Shown here: in pieces, positions 35,706 to 44,876 of the stretch
How positions within the stretch are numbered: the stretch's first letter is position 1
Layout: each line of letters begins with the position of its first letter
Source of the DNA: Azomonas tarimensis
GTDB taxonomy: Bacteria; Pseudomonadota; Gammaproteobacteria; Pseudomonadales; Pseudomonadaceae
NCBI RefSeq assembly: GCF_042648805.1
Contig: NZ_JBHRXZ010000018.1
Coordinates: forward strand, 62,001-126,000
Length of the DNA: 64,000 nucleotides
Direction of reading: 5' to 3'
The notes under the pieces: model-generated
Told to the model about the DNA's origin: nothing
The model's input: the letters and a program-made list of their open reading frames with translations, nothing else
Database searches by the model: none
Program-made: the position numbers and the translations under genes

Positions 35706-37501
35706 TACTTGTCCTTGTCTCTACCCGGCACCACGCTGCCCAGCACTTGTTTTGCGGTCTGCTTGATGATGCCAGCCTGGTCGGGATCGCCATGGAGCAA
35801 GGTGGTGGCGAACTTCTTGGCCTGGGCGAACTTGACGTGTGGCGGTAGCGGCGGCACGTTCGGGTCGGTCTTGAATTCGATCAGTACTGGCCGATCGGCG
35901 GCCAGGGCTTCTTTCCAGGCATCCGCGACGGCATCCTCGCGGTCGACATAGATCCCCTTCAGCCCGATGGACTCGGCGAAGCGGTGATAGGGCACGTTGG
36001 GGATGTTCTGCGAGGCTTCGAACTTGGGATCGCCGGCCATTACCCGCTGCTCCCAGGTCACCTGGTTGAGGTCTTCGTTGTTGAACACGCAGCAGATCCA
36101 GGTGGGGTTCTGCCATTCCTTCCAGTACTTGGCGACGGTGATCAGCTCGGCCATGTTGTTCATCTGCATGGCGCCGTCACCGACCAGCGCCACCACCGGA
36201 CGCTCCGGGTAGGCGAACTTGGCGGCGATGGCGTAGGGCACCCCGGCGCCCATGGAAGCCAGGCCGCCCGACAGCGAGCACATCATGCCGCGGCGGATCT
36301 TGATATCGCGGGCGAACCAGTTGGCGCAGGATCCCGAATCGCTGGTGATAATCGACAGGTCAGGCAGCAGCGGTGACAGCTCGTAGGCGACCCGCTGCGG
36401 ATTGACCGGATCGGATTTGGCCATGGCGCGCTCGGTCAGGGTTTTCTCCCAGTCTTCGCGGGATTTCTCGATCTTCTTGCGCCAGCTGCGATCGGTCTTT
36501 TCTTCCAGCAGCGGCAGCAGGGCGCGCAGGGTTTCCGCCGAGTCGCCTTCCAGAGGGACTTCCATGGGGTAGCGCAGGCTGAGCATGTCGGGCTTTATAT
36601 CGATCTGCACGCCGCGCGCCTGGCCTTCTTCGGGCAGGAATTCGGAGTAGGGGAAGCCCGAACCGATCATCAGGAGGGTGTCGCACTTTGTCATCAGTTC
36701 GTAACTCGGCTCGGTGCCCAGCAGCCCGATGGTCCCGGTGACCCAGGGCAGGTCATCGGGCAGTGCGGCCTTGCCCAGCAGCGCCTTGGCCGCTCCGGCG
36801 CCGAGCTTTTCGGCCACCGATATGACCTCGTCGGTGGCCTGCAGCGCACCGGCACCCACCAGAATCGCCACTTTCTTGCCGGCGTTGAGCACGTCGGCGG
36901 CTCGCTGGAGATCTTTCTCATAGGGCACCACCTTCGGTCGGCTGTAGCCGATGCCTGAATGCAGGGTACCGTGGGCATGCGGTGGCTCGCTGTACTCTTC
37001 TTCCTGCAGATCGTTGGGCAGGATGATCGCGGTCACCCGCCTCTCGCCGACCGCGGTACGGATTCCCCGGTCGACCAGATGACGCACTTGCGGCGGTGTG
37101 CTGGCCTGCTCGACGAGGGCGCCGGCCACATCCTTGAACAAGGAGTGCAGATCGACTTCCTGCTGGTAGTGACCGCCCAGCCCGGCACGCGCCTGCTGGC
37201 CGGCAATGGCGAGCACCGGCATGTGGTCGAGCCGGGCATCGTAAAGCCCGGTGATCAGGTGTGTGGCCCCGGGGCCGGAGGTGGCCAGACAGACACCCAG
37301 GCCGCCGCTGAACTTGGCATCGGCCGAGGCCATGAACGCTGCCATTTCTTCGTGGCGTGCCTGAATGAAGCGGATCTTTTCGCCCGAACGCTGCAGCGCG
37401 CCAAGAATGCCGTTGATCCCGTCGCCCGGGTAGCCGTAGATGCGGCGAACCCCCCACTGGTACAAACGATCGATGAAGTAGTCACTGACGGTCATGGCCA
37501 T
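35705..37501 (-). CDS. Thiamine-diphosphate-dependent enzyme, pyruvate oxidase-like
   Basis: 598 residues (an ATG at 37495 is also possible). The three TPP-enzyme domains are in order: the N-terminal domain with catalytic Glu51 in ARHEEMAAF; a central nucleotide-binding-type domain; and the C-terminal domain with GDGAMQMNN and the distal asparagine in CCVFNNEDLN. Closest in form to pyruvate oxidase and acetolactate-synthase-like enzymes. In this operon it may decarboxylate or ligate a 2-keto acid produced by the dehydratase. It is the first gene of the leftward operon and diverges from an amidohydrolase. Confidence 0.88.
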   Translation of the reverse strand: MAMTVSDYFIDRLYQWGVRRIYGYPGDGINGILGALQRSGEKIRFIQARHEEMAAFMASADAKFSGGLGVCLATSGPGATHLITGLYDARLDHMPVLAIAGQQARAGLGGHYQQEVDLHSLFKDVAGALVEQASTPPQVRHLVDRGIRTAVGERRVTAIILPNDLQEEEYSEPPHAHGTLHSGIGYSRPKVVPYEKDLQRAADVLNAGKKVAILVGAGALQATDEVISVAEKLGAGAAKALLGKAALPDDLPWVTGTIGLLGTEPSYELMTKCDTLLMIGSGFPYSEFLPEEGQARGVQIDIKPDMLSLRYPMEVPLEGDSAETLRALLPLLEEKTDRSWRKKIEKSREDWEKTLTERAMAKSDPVNPQRVAYELSPLLPDLSIITSDSGSCANWFARDIKIRRGMMCSLSGGLASMGAGVPYAIAAKFAYPERPVVALVGDGAMQMNNMAELITVAKYWKEWQNPTWICCVFNNEDLNQVTWEQRVMAGDPKFEASQNIPNVPYHRFAESIGLKGIYVDREDAVADAWKEALAADRPVLIEFKTDPNVPPLPPHVKFAQAKKFATTLLHGDPDQAGIIKQTAKQVLGSVVPGRDKDK

Positions 37502-37828
37502 GGGCAGAATCCTCGCTTGCGTGATCCGCGACGGGGACAGCCTCGTTTTGCCTGGCTGCCGTCGGGGTCGCTGGGTGAAGGCTTGTTCTCGTCTTGACGG
37601 CTCTTCGGCCTAGAGGTTCGGGCTTTTTTCGCCCCGAGGTGCCAGAGAGGTCGGACCAGCTGCCCGGTGCGATGGCGCGCGGTGCCGTGTACCCGCTGCG
37701 CAAGGGTCGGCCAGCCTGGCGGGCGCCCCCTTGTCTGTCATTTGCTGAAAACAAATGATGGCGAGGCACTCGAATGGCGCCCGGCGTGGAAGGTCTCTCT
37801 GAGCATCGTTTGCGAGGAGGATGTCTTC
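37502..37828. promoter_or_regulatory. Divergent promoter region with a 7-bp dyad
   Basis: The gap between the leftward TPP operon and the rightward amidohydrolase. It contains TCATTTG (37738-37744) and CAAATGA (37752-37758), a perfect inverted repeat with a 7-nt spacer, 71 bp before the amidohydrolase start. No regulator gene is adjacent. Open frames crossing this gap lack ribosome sites. Confidence 0.45.
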
Positions 37829-39160
37829 ATGACCGCACCCTGGCGGATCGGCCTGCTGACCCTGGCGCTGGGTATCTCCCAGGCCTTTGGTGACACACTG
37901 GTGGTGGAAAGTCGCAAGCTCTTCGACGGCAGTCGGGTCATCGAGCAGGCGCGACTGGTCATCGAGGATGGCCGCGTGGTCGCGGTGGGACCGCGCGGTG
38001 AGGTGAGCCTTCCGGACGGCGCCAGGGTCGAGGATCTGGGTGAGCAGGTGGTGATCCCGGGAATGATTGCCGCCCACAGTCACGTTGGCATGGTTTCCGG
38101 CCTGGAGCACGGTGGCGGCCACTACACCCGTGAGAACGTGCTGCGCGACCTGCGTCAGTATCGTGATCACGGGTATACCCTGGTCAATGCGCTGGGCCTC
38201 AACGCGCCACTGTTCCATGAGCTGCGCCAGGCCTATCGGGGGGCCGGGCACCAGGGTGCCGACCTTTACGGTGCGGGACCGGGTATCGGCGCCCGAGGCG
38301 GGGTGCCGCCCATCGCGGCGATGAACCTGCGCGACGAGCAGGCGGTCCGGCCCACCACGGCCGAGGAAGGTCGCCAGGCGGTGCGGAACATGGCGGAGCA
38401 GGGCGTCGATCTGATCAAGATCTGGCTGCAAGCCGGAGGCGAGGACGACGTCAAGCTACCACCCGAGGTCTACCAGGCGGCCATCGAGCAAGCCCATGCG
38501 CTCGGCCTGCGGGTCGCCGCGCATATCCATGACCTCGAGGACGCCCGGGCCATGGTGGATGCCGGGGTGGATATCATTGCCCACGGAGTGCGCGACCAGC
38601 CGGTGGACAAGGCATTCATCCAGGCGATGCGCGACAGTGACACTTGGTACATCCCGACGGTGAATATCGACGAAGCCGAGTATGTGTATGCCGAGCACCC
38701 CGAATGGCTGGAGGATCCGTTCTTCAGTCGTGCCTTCAGCCAGCCCCTGCGCGAAGCCATCGCCAGCCAGGCCTGGCGTGACGAAGCCCTGCAGGGGGGC
38801 GACGAGTCGCGTCGGAGCGTGGCGATGAACATCGAAAACCTGCGACAGCTGCACAGGGGTGGGGTGAGCATCGGCTTCGGCACCGATTCGGGCGCCACCG
38901 CGTTGCGCGTGCCGGGTATCGCTGAATACCTGGAAATGCGCCACATGGCCAGCGCAGGCATGACCGCTCGACAGGTACTGGCCGCCGCCACCCGACGCAG
39001 CGCCGACATGCTCGGCCTGGAAGACCGCGGCTCGCTGCAGGCCGGGAGCGTGGCCGACTTCGTGGTCCTGTCCGGCGACCCGCTCGAGGATATCGACGCC
39101 ATTCGCTCGGTGGAGCAGGTGTGGCGCTATGGGCAGCGCGAATACCAGGCGGCGCCCTAG
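37829..39160 (+). CDS. Exported amidohydrolase-family protein (imidazolonepropionase-like)
   Basis: 443 residues from the ATG at 37829, after GAGGAGG. A signal peptide (RIGLLTLALGISQAFG) precedes the enzyme. Metal-site elements: HSHVG (the HxH motif), Lys in LIKIWLQAGG, His in VAAHIHD and DIIAHGV, and Asp in FGTDSGATAL. It hydrolyses a cyclic amide, dipeptide or related bond in the periplasm; substrate unknown. It converges on the CHAD gene with a 4-bp overlap. Confidence 0.87.
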   Translation: MTAPWRIGLLTLALGISQAFGDTLVVESRKLFDGSRVIEQARLVIEDGRVVAVGPRGEVSLPDGARVEDLGEQVVIPGMIAAHSHVGMVSGLEHGGGHYTRENVLRDLRQYRDHGYTLVNALGLNAPLFHELRQAYRGAGHQGADLYGAGPGIGARGGVPPIAAMNLRDEQAVRPTTAEEGRQAVRNMAEQGVDLIKIWLQAGGEDDVKLPPEVYQAAIEQAHALGLRVAAHIHDLEDARAMVDAGVDIIAHGVRDQPVDKAFIQAMRDSDTWYIPTVNIDEAEYVYAEHPEWLEDPFFSRAFSQPLREAIASQAWRDEALQGGDESRRSVAMNIENLRQLHRGGVSIGFGTDSGATALRVPGIAEYLEMRHMASAGMTARQVLAAATRRSADMLGLEDRGSLQAGSVADFVVLSGDPLEDIDAIRSVEQVWRYGQREYQAAP

Positions 39161-40047
39161 CGCTCCTTGCGCGCGACGCGCCAGTAGTTGCCCCACAGGC
39201 TGACCAGCGCATCGGGTTTCTCCGCGTACAACAGATGGCCCTCGCGCCAGGCCCGCGATTGCAGCTCGGCGCGGCGCTGGGCAACCACGGCGGCCAGCTC
39301 GTCGAAGGTCACCTGAGCGCCAAACAGTTCCGCCTGCTCTTTCATCAATAACTGCAGCATCGCCAGGTCGTGGTCGTCGCCCAGGCAGTCGGCGAGGGTT
39401 TCCAGGCTTTTCTGGCGTGCCTTGAACAGCCTGGGCCAGGCCTCTCGCAACAGGCGGGTCTGATACCAGTGATCCTTGACCCGCTTGCGCCAGTCATGCA
39501 GCAACTCGTCGCTGGGGTTCTGCTGGGCCGCCTTCATCGCCCGCCGGCCGTCCTGGTAGGTGCGCAGCAGGCCGGCGCGGAACAGGGAAAAGCCCTCGCT
39601 GCGCAGCGGCCAGTCGCCGACCGCGTCGGCCGCGCCGCGCAATCCTTCGATCAGAGCCTGGTGATCGCGAGGCTCGGCGGGTTCGGCTTCGACCCGGGCC
39701 AGCAGGCGCCCCTCGATGCGCTTGAACGGCAGGCTGGCGAAGCGCGCCGGCTCCCGTTCGGCCAGCGCTTCCCAGCACTCGACGATGGCTGTGGCGTCGC
39801 GCAGCGTCGACAGCTCGCGGGCGGTGTCGCGGAACCGGCCATTGCAGGCGGCAAAGGCCCGCTTGCCCAGCGGCTTGCGTACCAGCCGCAGCAGGGCGCG
39901 GACTTCCTTGAGCCGCTTGCGCGCGTCATGCACGCCCTTGGGGGTTCCCTTGCCGATGGCCTCGATGGCACGCTCCAGGCGATCCTGGGCGACCCGACGG
40001 ACTTCCTCACTCGCTGGCTGCTGCGCACTGATTCGAAATGACGTCAT
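39157..40047 (-). CDS. CHAD-domain protein
   Basis: 296 residues, wholly alpha-helical and Arg/Lys-rich. The CHAD pattern VHDARKRLKEVRALLRLVR and the second-half HDWRKRVKDHWYQTRLL are present, along with LADCLGDDHDLAMLQ. CHAD domains bind inorganic polyphosphate through conserved histidines and basic residues. No CYTH triphosphatase partner is fused or adjacent. GGAG precedes the ATG at 40047. Confidence 0.92.
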   Translation of the reverse strand: MTSFRISAQQPASEEVRRVAQDRLERAIEAIGKGTPKGVHDARKRLKEVRALLRLVRKPLGKRAFAACNGRFRDTARELSTLRDATAIVECWEALAEREPARFASLPFKRIEGRLLARVEAEPAEPRDHQALIEGLRGAADAVGDWPLRSEGFSLFRAGLLRTYQDGRRAMKAAQQNPSDELLHDWRKRVKDHWYQTRLLREAWPRLFKARQKSLETLADCLGDDHDLAMLQLLMKEQAELFGAQVTFDELAAVVAQRRAELQSRAWREGHLLYAEKPDALVSLWGNYWRVARKER

Positions 40048-40209
40048 GCTCCGCTCCTTTCATACGTCCGTGGACGAGAGCCTATAGAGGCGACGGGCGG
40101 CCGCACAGTTGCGCTGGAAAACTTCATCAAATCGTCACAATTCTCTGTTGCCCGGTGCCTTGCCGGGCTCGGGTAGAATCCCTCTGTCCTGTCCTCCGGC
40201 GCGATTGCG

Positions 40210-41094
40210 ATGAAACCCAGCTCCTCCCGGCCCAGTATCGTTCACCTGCCCCAGGGCGACTGGCCCAGCGTGCTCGACTGCCTGTGCGCGCGCTTTCCGG
40301 CGATCAATCGCGCCACCTGGCTCGACCGCATGGCTCGGGGGAGGGTACTGGACGCCGCAGGCCTGCCGATCGGGCCCGAGCGACCCCATCAGGCGGGACT
40401 GCGGGTGCAGTATTTTCGCGAGGTGCCGGCGGAGCGGTCGATCCCCTTCGAGGCTCGGGTGCTGTATCGGGACGAGCACTTGGTCGTCGCCGACAAGCCG
40501 CACTTCCTGCCGGTTCAGCCGAGCGGCGAATACGTCAAGAGCACGCTGCTCAACCGTCTCTGCGCCGAACTGGGCAACCCGGACCTGGCGCCCCTGCACC
40601 GTATCGATCGGCTCACCGCCGGGCTGGTGCTGCTTTCCGCCAACCCGGCCAGCCGCGGGGCGTACCAGGCGCTGTTTCGCCAACGCAGGATCGACAAGTT
40701 CTACGAGGCGATCTGCCCGGCTCTGCCCGATCTCGAGTTTCCCCTGTGGCGTCGCTCCCGGTTGCAGGACGGCGAGTTGTTCTTCCTGATGACGGAGACC
40801 GAGGGCCCGATCAATAGCGAGACGCGGGTCGAGGTGATCGAGCGCCGTGGTGACTGGTGGCGCTACGGGCTGTATCCGGTGACCGGGCGCAAGCATCAGC
40901 TGCGCGTGCACATGGCGGCGCTGGGTGCCGGCATCTGCAATGACCCGCTGTATCCAACCCTGCTGGAGCGGGACGAGCGCGAGCGGGAGGACTATTCCCG
41001 TCCGCTCAAACTGCTGGCGAAGCGCTTGTGCTTCGACGATCCGCTGACCGGCCAGCCGCGCCGCTTCGACAGCGAGCTGGAGCTCTGCTGGTGA
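40210..41094 (+). CDS. RluA-family pseudouridine synthase
   Basis: 294 residues. The catalytic aspartate is in HRIDRLTAGLVLL, a variant of the usual HRLDRxTSG; GRKHQLRVHMAALG is the second conserved motif. The first 90 residues resemble a short S4-like domain. It isomerises a uridine in rRNA or tRNA; the exact site cannot be assigned. The stop overlaps the GTG of the DUF192 gene. Confidence 0.92.
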   Translation: MKPSSSRPSIVHLPQGDWPSVLDCLCARFPAINRATWLDRMARGRVLDAAGLPIGPERPHQAGLRVQYFREVPAERSIPFEARVLYRDEHLVVADKPHFLPVQPSGEYVKSTLLNRLCAELGNPDLAPLHRIDRLTAGLVLLSANPASRGAYQALFRQRRIDKFYEAICPALPDLEFPLWRRSRLQDGELFFLMTETEGPINSETRVEVIERRGDWWRYGLYPVTGRKHQLRVHMAALGAGICNDPLYPTLLERDEREREDYSRPLKLLAKRLCFDDPLTGQPRRFDSELELCW

Positions 41095-41513
41095 GGGCCT
41101 GGGCGTCGGCGGTTGCCCTGTGCGCGTGGCTGCTGCCTGGCGCGGCCTGTGCCGAGGTCAGCCTGGTCTTTGCCGGGCAGGCGTTGCAGGTCGAGGTGGC
41201 TGCCACCGCCACCGAGCGCCAGCGCGGGTTGATGGAGCGAGACGAGCTGGGCGAGTCGCGTGGCATGCTGTTCATCTTTCCGGAAACCGCCCGCCAGTGT
41301 TTGTGGATGAAGAACACTTGGCTGCCGCTGTCAGCTGCTTTTCTCGATGAGGCCAGGCGGGTGATCAATATTGTCGACCTGCATCCCGGTGATCTGCAGC
41401 TGAAATGCTCGCGTCGGCCGGCGCGCTACGCGGTGGAAGCCAACCAGGGCTGGTTCAAGGCGCAGGGCGTTCGGCCGGGTGATCGAGTCGAGGGCCTGCC
41501 GGGGCAGCCCTAG
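41091..41513 (+). CDS. Exported DUF192 protein
   Basis: 140 residues from a GTG at 41091 that overlaps the upstream stop (GTGA). A signal peptide ends at about ACA-E; the mature domain has the DUF192 pattern TERQRGLMERDEL, GMLFIF and CLWMKNTWLPLSAAF. Function unknown; the family is a small beta-barrel often exported. Coupled translation with the pseudouridine synthase looks incidental. Confidence 0.88.
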   Translation: MRAWASAVALCAWLLPGAACAEVSLVFAGQALQVEVAATATERQRGLMERDELGESRGMLFIFPETARQCLWMKNTWLPLSAAFLDEARRVINIVDLHPGDLQLKCSRRPARYAVEANQGWFKAQGVRPGDRVEGLPGQP

Positions 41514-41600
41514 CCGCCTGGCGGGGCCGGCCGCTGCGGTTGAGCAGGATGCGCGAGGTCCGGGTCGAAGGATGACCACCCGTCTATCCGAGGATCCCAC

Positions 41601-42311
41601 ATGAAAATCCTGATGGTGCTCACGTCCCACGCCCAGCTGGGCGATACCGGAAAGCCGACCGGGTTCTGGCTCGAGGAGTTCGCCGCGCCCTTTTACCTGC
41701 TCAAGGACGAGGGCGCCGAGATCGTGCTGGCGTCACCGCGGGGAGGGCAGCCGCCGCTGGATCCGAAAAGCGCGGAAGAGCAGGCGCAAACCGCGATGAC
41801 CCGCCGCTTCGAGGCCGACAGCGAGGCCCGGGCCCGGCTTGCCAGCACCTTCCGGCTCGATGAGGTGTCGGCGGTCGATTTCGATGCCCTGTTCTTTCCC
41901 GGTGGCCACGGTCCGCTGTGGGACCTGACGGAAAACCCGGTGGCCATCTCGCTGATCGAGGGGTTCATCGACGCGGGCAAGCCTGTCGCCGCGGTTTGCC
42001 ATGCGCCTGCGGTGTTGCTCAATGCTCGCGGTCCGGACGGGGAGTATCTGGTCAAGGGCAAGCTGGTCACGGGCTTTGCCAACTCTGAGGAAGCGGGCGT
42101 CGAGCTCACCGATGTGGTGCCCTTCCTGCTGGAGGACGAGTTGCGCGCGCGCGGTGGGCAGTACAGCAAAGGCGACGACTGGGGGCCCTACGTCAGGGTG
42201 GACGGACTCTTGATCACCGGCCAGAATCCGGCGTCTTCGGAGCCCGCGGCCGAAGCGCTGATCCGCCTTCTGGAAATCCGGGGCGTGGCAGGCGGTGCCT
42301 CTTCAGGCTAA
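41601..42311 (+). CDS. DJ-1/PfpI-superfamily protein, glyoxalase III/chaperone type
   Basis: 236 residues. The nucleophile cysteine lies in AAVCHAPAVLL at the elbow, with an upstream Glu in FWLEEFAAPFYLL and FFPGGHGPLWDL. This form (type 1 glutamine amidotransferase-like, near Hsp31) hydrates methylglyoxal or repairs glycated targets in several bacteria. It is monocistronic. Whether it is a glyoxalase or an amidotransferase is not certain from sequence. Confidence 0.9.
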   Translation: MKILMVLTSHAQLGDTGKPTGFWLEEFAAPFYLLKDEGAEIVLASPRGGQPPLDPKSAEEQAQTAMTRRFEADSEARARLASTFRLDEVSAVDFDALFFPGGHGPLWDLTENPVAISLIEGFIDAGKPVAAVCHAPAVLLNARGPDGEYLVKGKLVTGFANSEEAGVELTDVVPFLLEDELRARGGQYSKGDDWGPYVRVDGLLITGQNPASSEPAAEALIRLLEIRGVAGGASSG

Positions 42312-42447
42312 AGCACCGCGGCAAGCGAACCGCGTCTGGCACTACGGCAGGATGCTGACTTATGCGCGGGTCGATGACGGGCAGCCGGGCTGACATCCCC
42401 GGTAACAGGCTGGAGGTGCCCGGATTGCCCAGACACCCCCGTGTTGC

Positions 42448-42759
42448 CTAGTTCTGCTCCATCACCCATTCGGCGAGGACGCGGGCCTCGTCTTCGGTGA
42501 CCTGGTTTGGCGGCATAGGGATCTGGCCCCAGACCCCCTGGCTGCCGTTCCTGATCTTGCCGGCCAGCATCTCGACGGCGTTCTCGTCGTCGGCGTATTT
42601 CTCGGCGATGGCCTGGTAGGACGGGCCTACCAGCTGAGTGTCGGTCTTGTGGCAGGCCAGGCAGGCCTTGCTGTTGAGCAGGGTCTCGGCGTCTTGCGCA
42701 AAGGCCGGCTGGGCCAGCGCACCCGCCAGGGCGAACAGGGAAACCACTACTTTGTTCAT
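42448..42759 (-). CDS. Cytochrome c-551-type protein
   Basis: 103 residues with signal peptide ending QPAFA. The haem site is CLACH (33-37) and the distal methionine is in QIPMPPN, so this is a class I cytochrome c of the c8/c551 type. It carries electrons in the periplasm to nitrite reductase or oxidases. Its relation to the GMC dehydrogenase 10 kb away is unknown. It converges on the DJ-1-like gene. Confidence 0.93.
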   Translation of the reverse strand: MNKVVVSLFALAGALAQPAFAQDAETLLNSKACLACHKTDTQLVGPSYQAIAEKYADDENAVEMLAGKIRNGSQGVWGQIPMPPNQVTEDEARVLAEWVMEQN

Positions 42760-42987
42760 GCTTGCTTTTCCTCAGGCTATGGCGAGCGTCTGCGCGCTCG
42801 GGTGCCCGGCTGTCGGGCAGGTATATGTTGAGTCCAATAAGCGCAGCGCGCAATCAGCGCCGCAGCCAGGCTATCCAGTATCAATAGACCCCGGTCGGCA
42901 AAAGAGGTTGATACTGTTTTGGTAGGGAATGGCCCCAGTCCCTGGATGTCCAACCTGCACCACAACATCTGTCGAGGATTTAGGACC

Positions 42988-43197
42988 ATGGCACTGGACA
43001 AAGAAGCCTTCGAATCACTCCTGGCACGGGCAGAAGAGCAGGCGGGACGCGCCGTAAGCGAGAATGACCCGATCCATTACCGGGACGCCTTCGAGTCGAG
43101 CCTCAAGGCCTTGCGCATGCTGGCAGACGAATCCAGCGGCTGGCGCGAGGCGGTGGCGCGCGCGACCGAAGAATACTCGGGCAGCGAAGGCATCTAG
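42988..43197 (+). CDS. Small acidic hypothetical protein
   Basis: 69 residues from the ATG at 42988 after GAGGATTTAGG. Mostly helical and acidic (EAFESLLARAEEQAG, ESSLKALRMLADES). No membrane segment. The base composition and ribosome site support a real gene. No function can be given. Confidence 0.65.
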   Translation: MALDKEAFESLLARAEEQAGRAVSENDPIHYRDAFESSLKALRMLADESSGWREAVARATEEYSGSEGI

Positions 43198-43360
43198 TCG
43201 TCTCCCGCACGGGGGCGGTCATCCGCCTGGCGCTGCATCCAGGTCGTCCCGCTCCCGCATTTTGCATTCCGCGCTCACGCGCCTCTCTGCCAGGGTCCGT
43301 CCGGGCCGCGCTTTCGAAGCCATTCATCTATCATTGAGCCCTTTGCCGTCAGGACTCCCG

Positions 43361-44776
43361 ATGCCCGTGACCGCCCCGCAGGATGCCCAGACCCTTCGCA
43401 TATTGCCCTGGCTTGTCGCCATCGCGTTTTTCATGCAGACCCTGGATGGGACCATCCTCAACACCGCCTTGCCGGCGATGGCACGGGATCTGGCGGAGAA
43501 CCCGCTGCGCATGCAGGGCGTGGTGATCGCCTACATGCTTACCGTAGCCCTGCTGATCCCGGCGTCGGGCTGGCTGGCGGACCGTTTCGGCACGCGGCGG
43601 ATCTTCATCCTGGCGATCGTGCTGTTCAGTCTCGGCTCGCTGGCCTGCGCGCTGTCGCAAAGCCTGAATCAGTTGCTCGCCTCACGGGTGCTGCAGGGCA
43701 TCGGCGGCGCGTTGATGTTGCCGGTGGGGCGACTGACCGTGCTGCGGGTGTTTCCACGCAGTGAGTTCGTCCGGGTCATGACCCTGATCGCCTTGCCTGG
43801 CCTGGTGGGGCCGTTGCTCGGCCCCACCCTGGGCGGCTGGTTGGTGCAGTACGCCTCCTGGCACTGGATCTTTCTCATCAACCTGCCGGTAGGCGTGATC
43901 GGTTGCCTGGTGGCGCTGCGCTACATGCCGGACCTGCGAGGCGAGCGGATGCCCTTCGACACCCTGGGGTTCCTGCTCTTTGGCGCCGCCATGGTACTGA
44001 TCACGGTCGCCCTGGAAGGGCTCGGCAGCGAGCAGATGCCCCATGCGCGGGTCATGCTGCTGCTGTTTGGCGGTGTCGCCTGCCTGGCCACCTACTGGTT
44101 GCATGCAACCCGCGCCCGCCAGCCGCTCTTCAGCCCGAGCCTGTTCCACACCCGCAGCTTTTCGGTGGGCATTCTCGGCAACCTGTTCGCCCGGCTGGGC
44201 AGTGGTGCGTTGCCCTTTCTGGTGCCGTTGCTGCTGCAGGTGGCGCTGGGCTATTCGCCTGCCCAGGCGGGGATGATGATGATCCCGCTGGCGCTCGGCG
44301 CCATGGCCATCAAGCCCTTGGCCAAGCCAGTGATCGACCGCTTTGGCTACCGCGCCACCCTGACAGGCAATACGCTGTTGCTGGGCGGGCTGATCGGCGG
44401 CCTGTCGTTGGTGGGTGGCGATACCTCGCTCGTCTGGCTCATCGTCCACCTCGGACTGATCGGAATGGTCAACTCGCTGCAGTTCACTGCCATGAACACC
44501 GTGACCCTGCTGGGCCTGAGCAACGAGCAGGCCAGCAGCGGCAACAGCCTGCTATCGGTGGTGGTACAGCTGTCGATGAGCCTAGGGGTGGCTACCGCCG
44601 CCGCACTACTGGGCGGCTTCACCCACCCCGGTGGCGACGAGGCGGTGCTGCAGGCCTTTCACCTGACCTTCCTGTGCGTCGGCGCGCTGGCGATGCTGGC
44701 GGCGCCGCTGTTCCTGCAACTGGACAAGTCCGACACCCATGGTCCGGCCGACGACAGTTCCAGGCTGACGGAGTAG
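43361..44776 (+). CDS. MFS multidrug exporter, DHA2 (EmrB/QacA-MdtD) type
   Basis: 471 residues from the ATG at 43361. Membrane segments cover most of the protein; motif A is ASGWLADRFGTRRIF and motif C GLVGPLLGPTLGG. Near-match to E. coli MdtD in length and layout (13-14 helices). Exports amphipathic drugs by proton antiport; true substrate unknown. It ends 100 bp before the convergent regulator-enzyme fusion. Confidence 0.9.
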   Translation: MPVTAPQDAQTLRILPWLVAIAFFMQTLDGTILNTALPAMARDLAENPLRMQGVVIAYMLTVALLIPASGWLADRFGTRRIFILAIVLFSLGSLACALSQSLNQLLASRVLQGIGGALMLPVGRLTVLRVFPRSEFVRVMTLIALPGLVGPLLGPTLGGWLVQYASWHWIFLINLPVGVIGCLVALRYMPDLRGERMPFDTLGFLLFGAAMVLITVALEGLGSEQMPHARVMLLLFGGVACLATYWLHATRARQPLFSPSLFHTRSFSVGILGNLFARLGSGALPFLVPLLLQVALGYSPAQAGMMMIPLALGAMAIKPLAKPVIDRFGYRATLTGNTLLLGGLIGGLSLVGGDTSLVWLIVHLGLIGMVNSLQFTAMNTVTLLGLSNEQASSGNSLLSVVVQLSMSLGVATAAALLGGFTHPGGDEAVLQAFHLTFLCVGALAMLAAPLFLQLDKSDTHGPADDSSRLTE

Positions 44777-44876
44777 ATCGGGCGTTGGCGGCCTGGCTGC
44801 TCACCTGATGGGTATCCAGCGCCGCTTGGAGCTCCTGGCGAATCGCGGTGTCCAGCTCGCCGGCCAGCAGTCTCTG

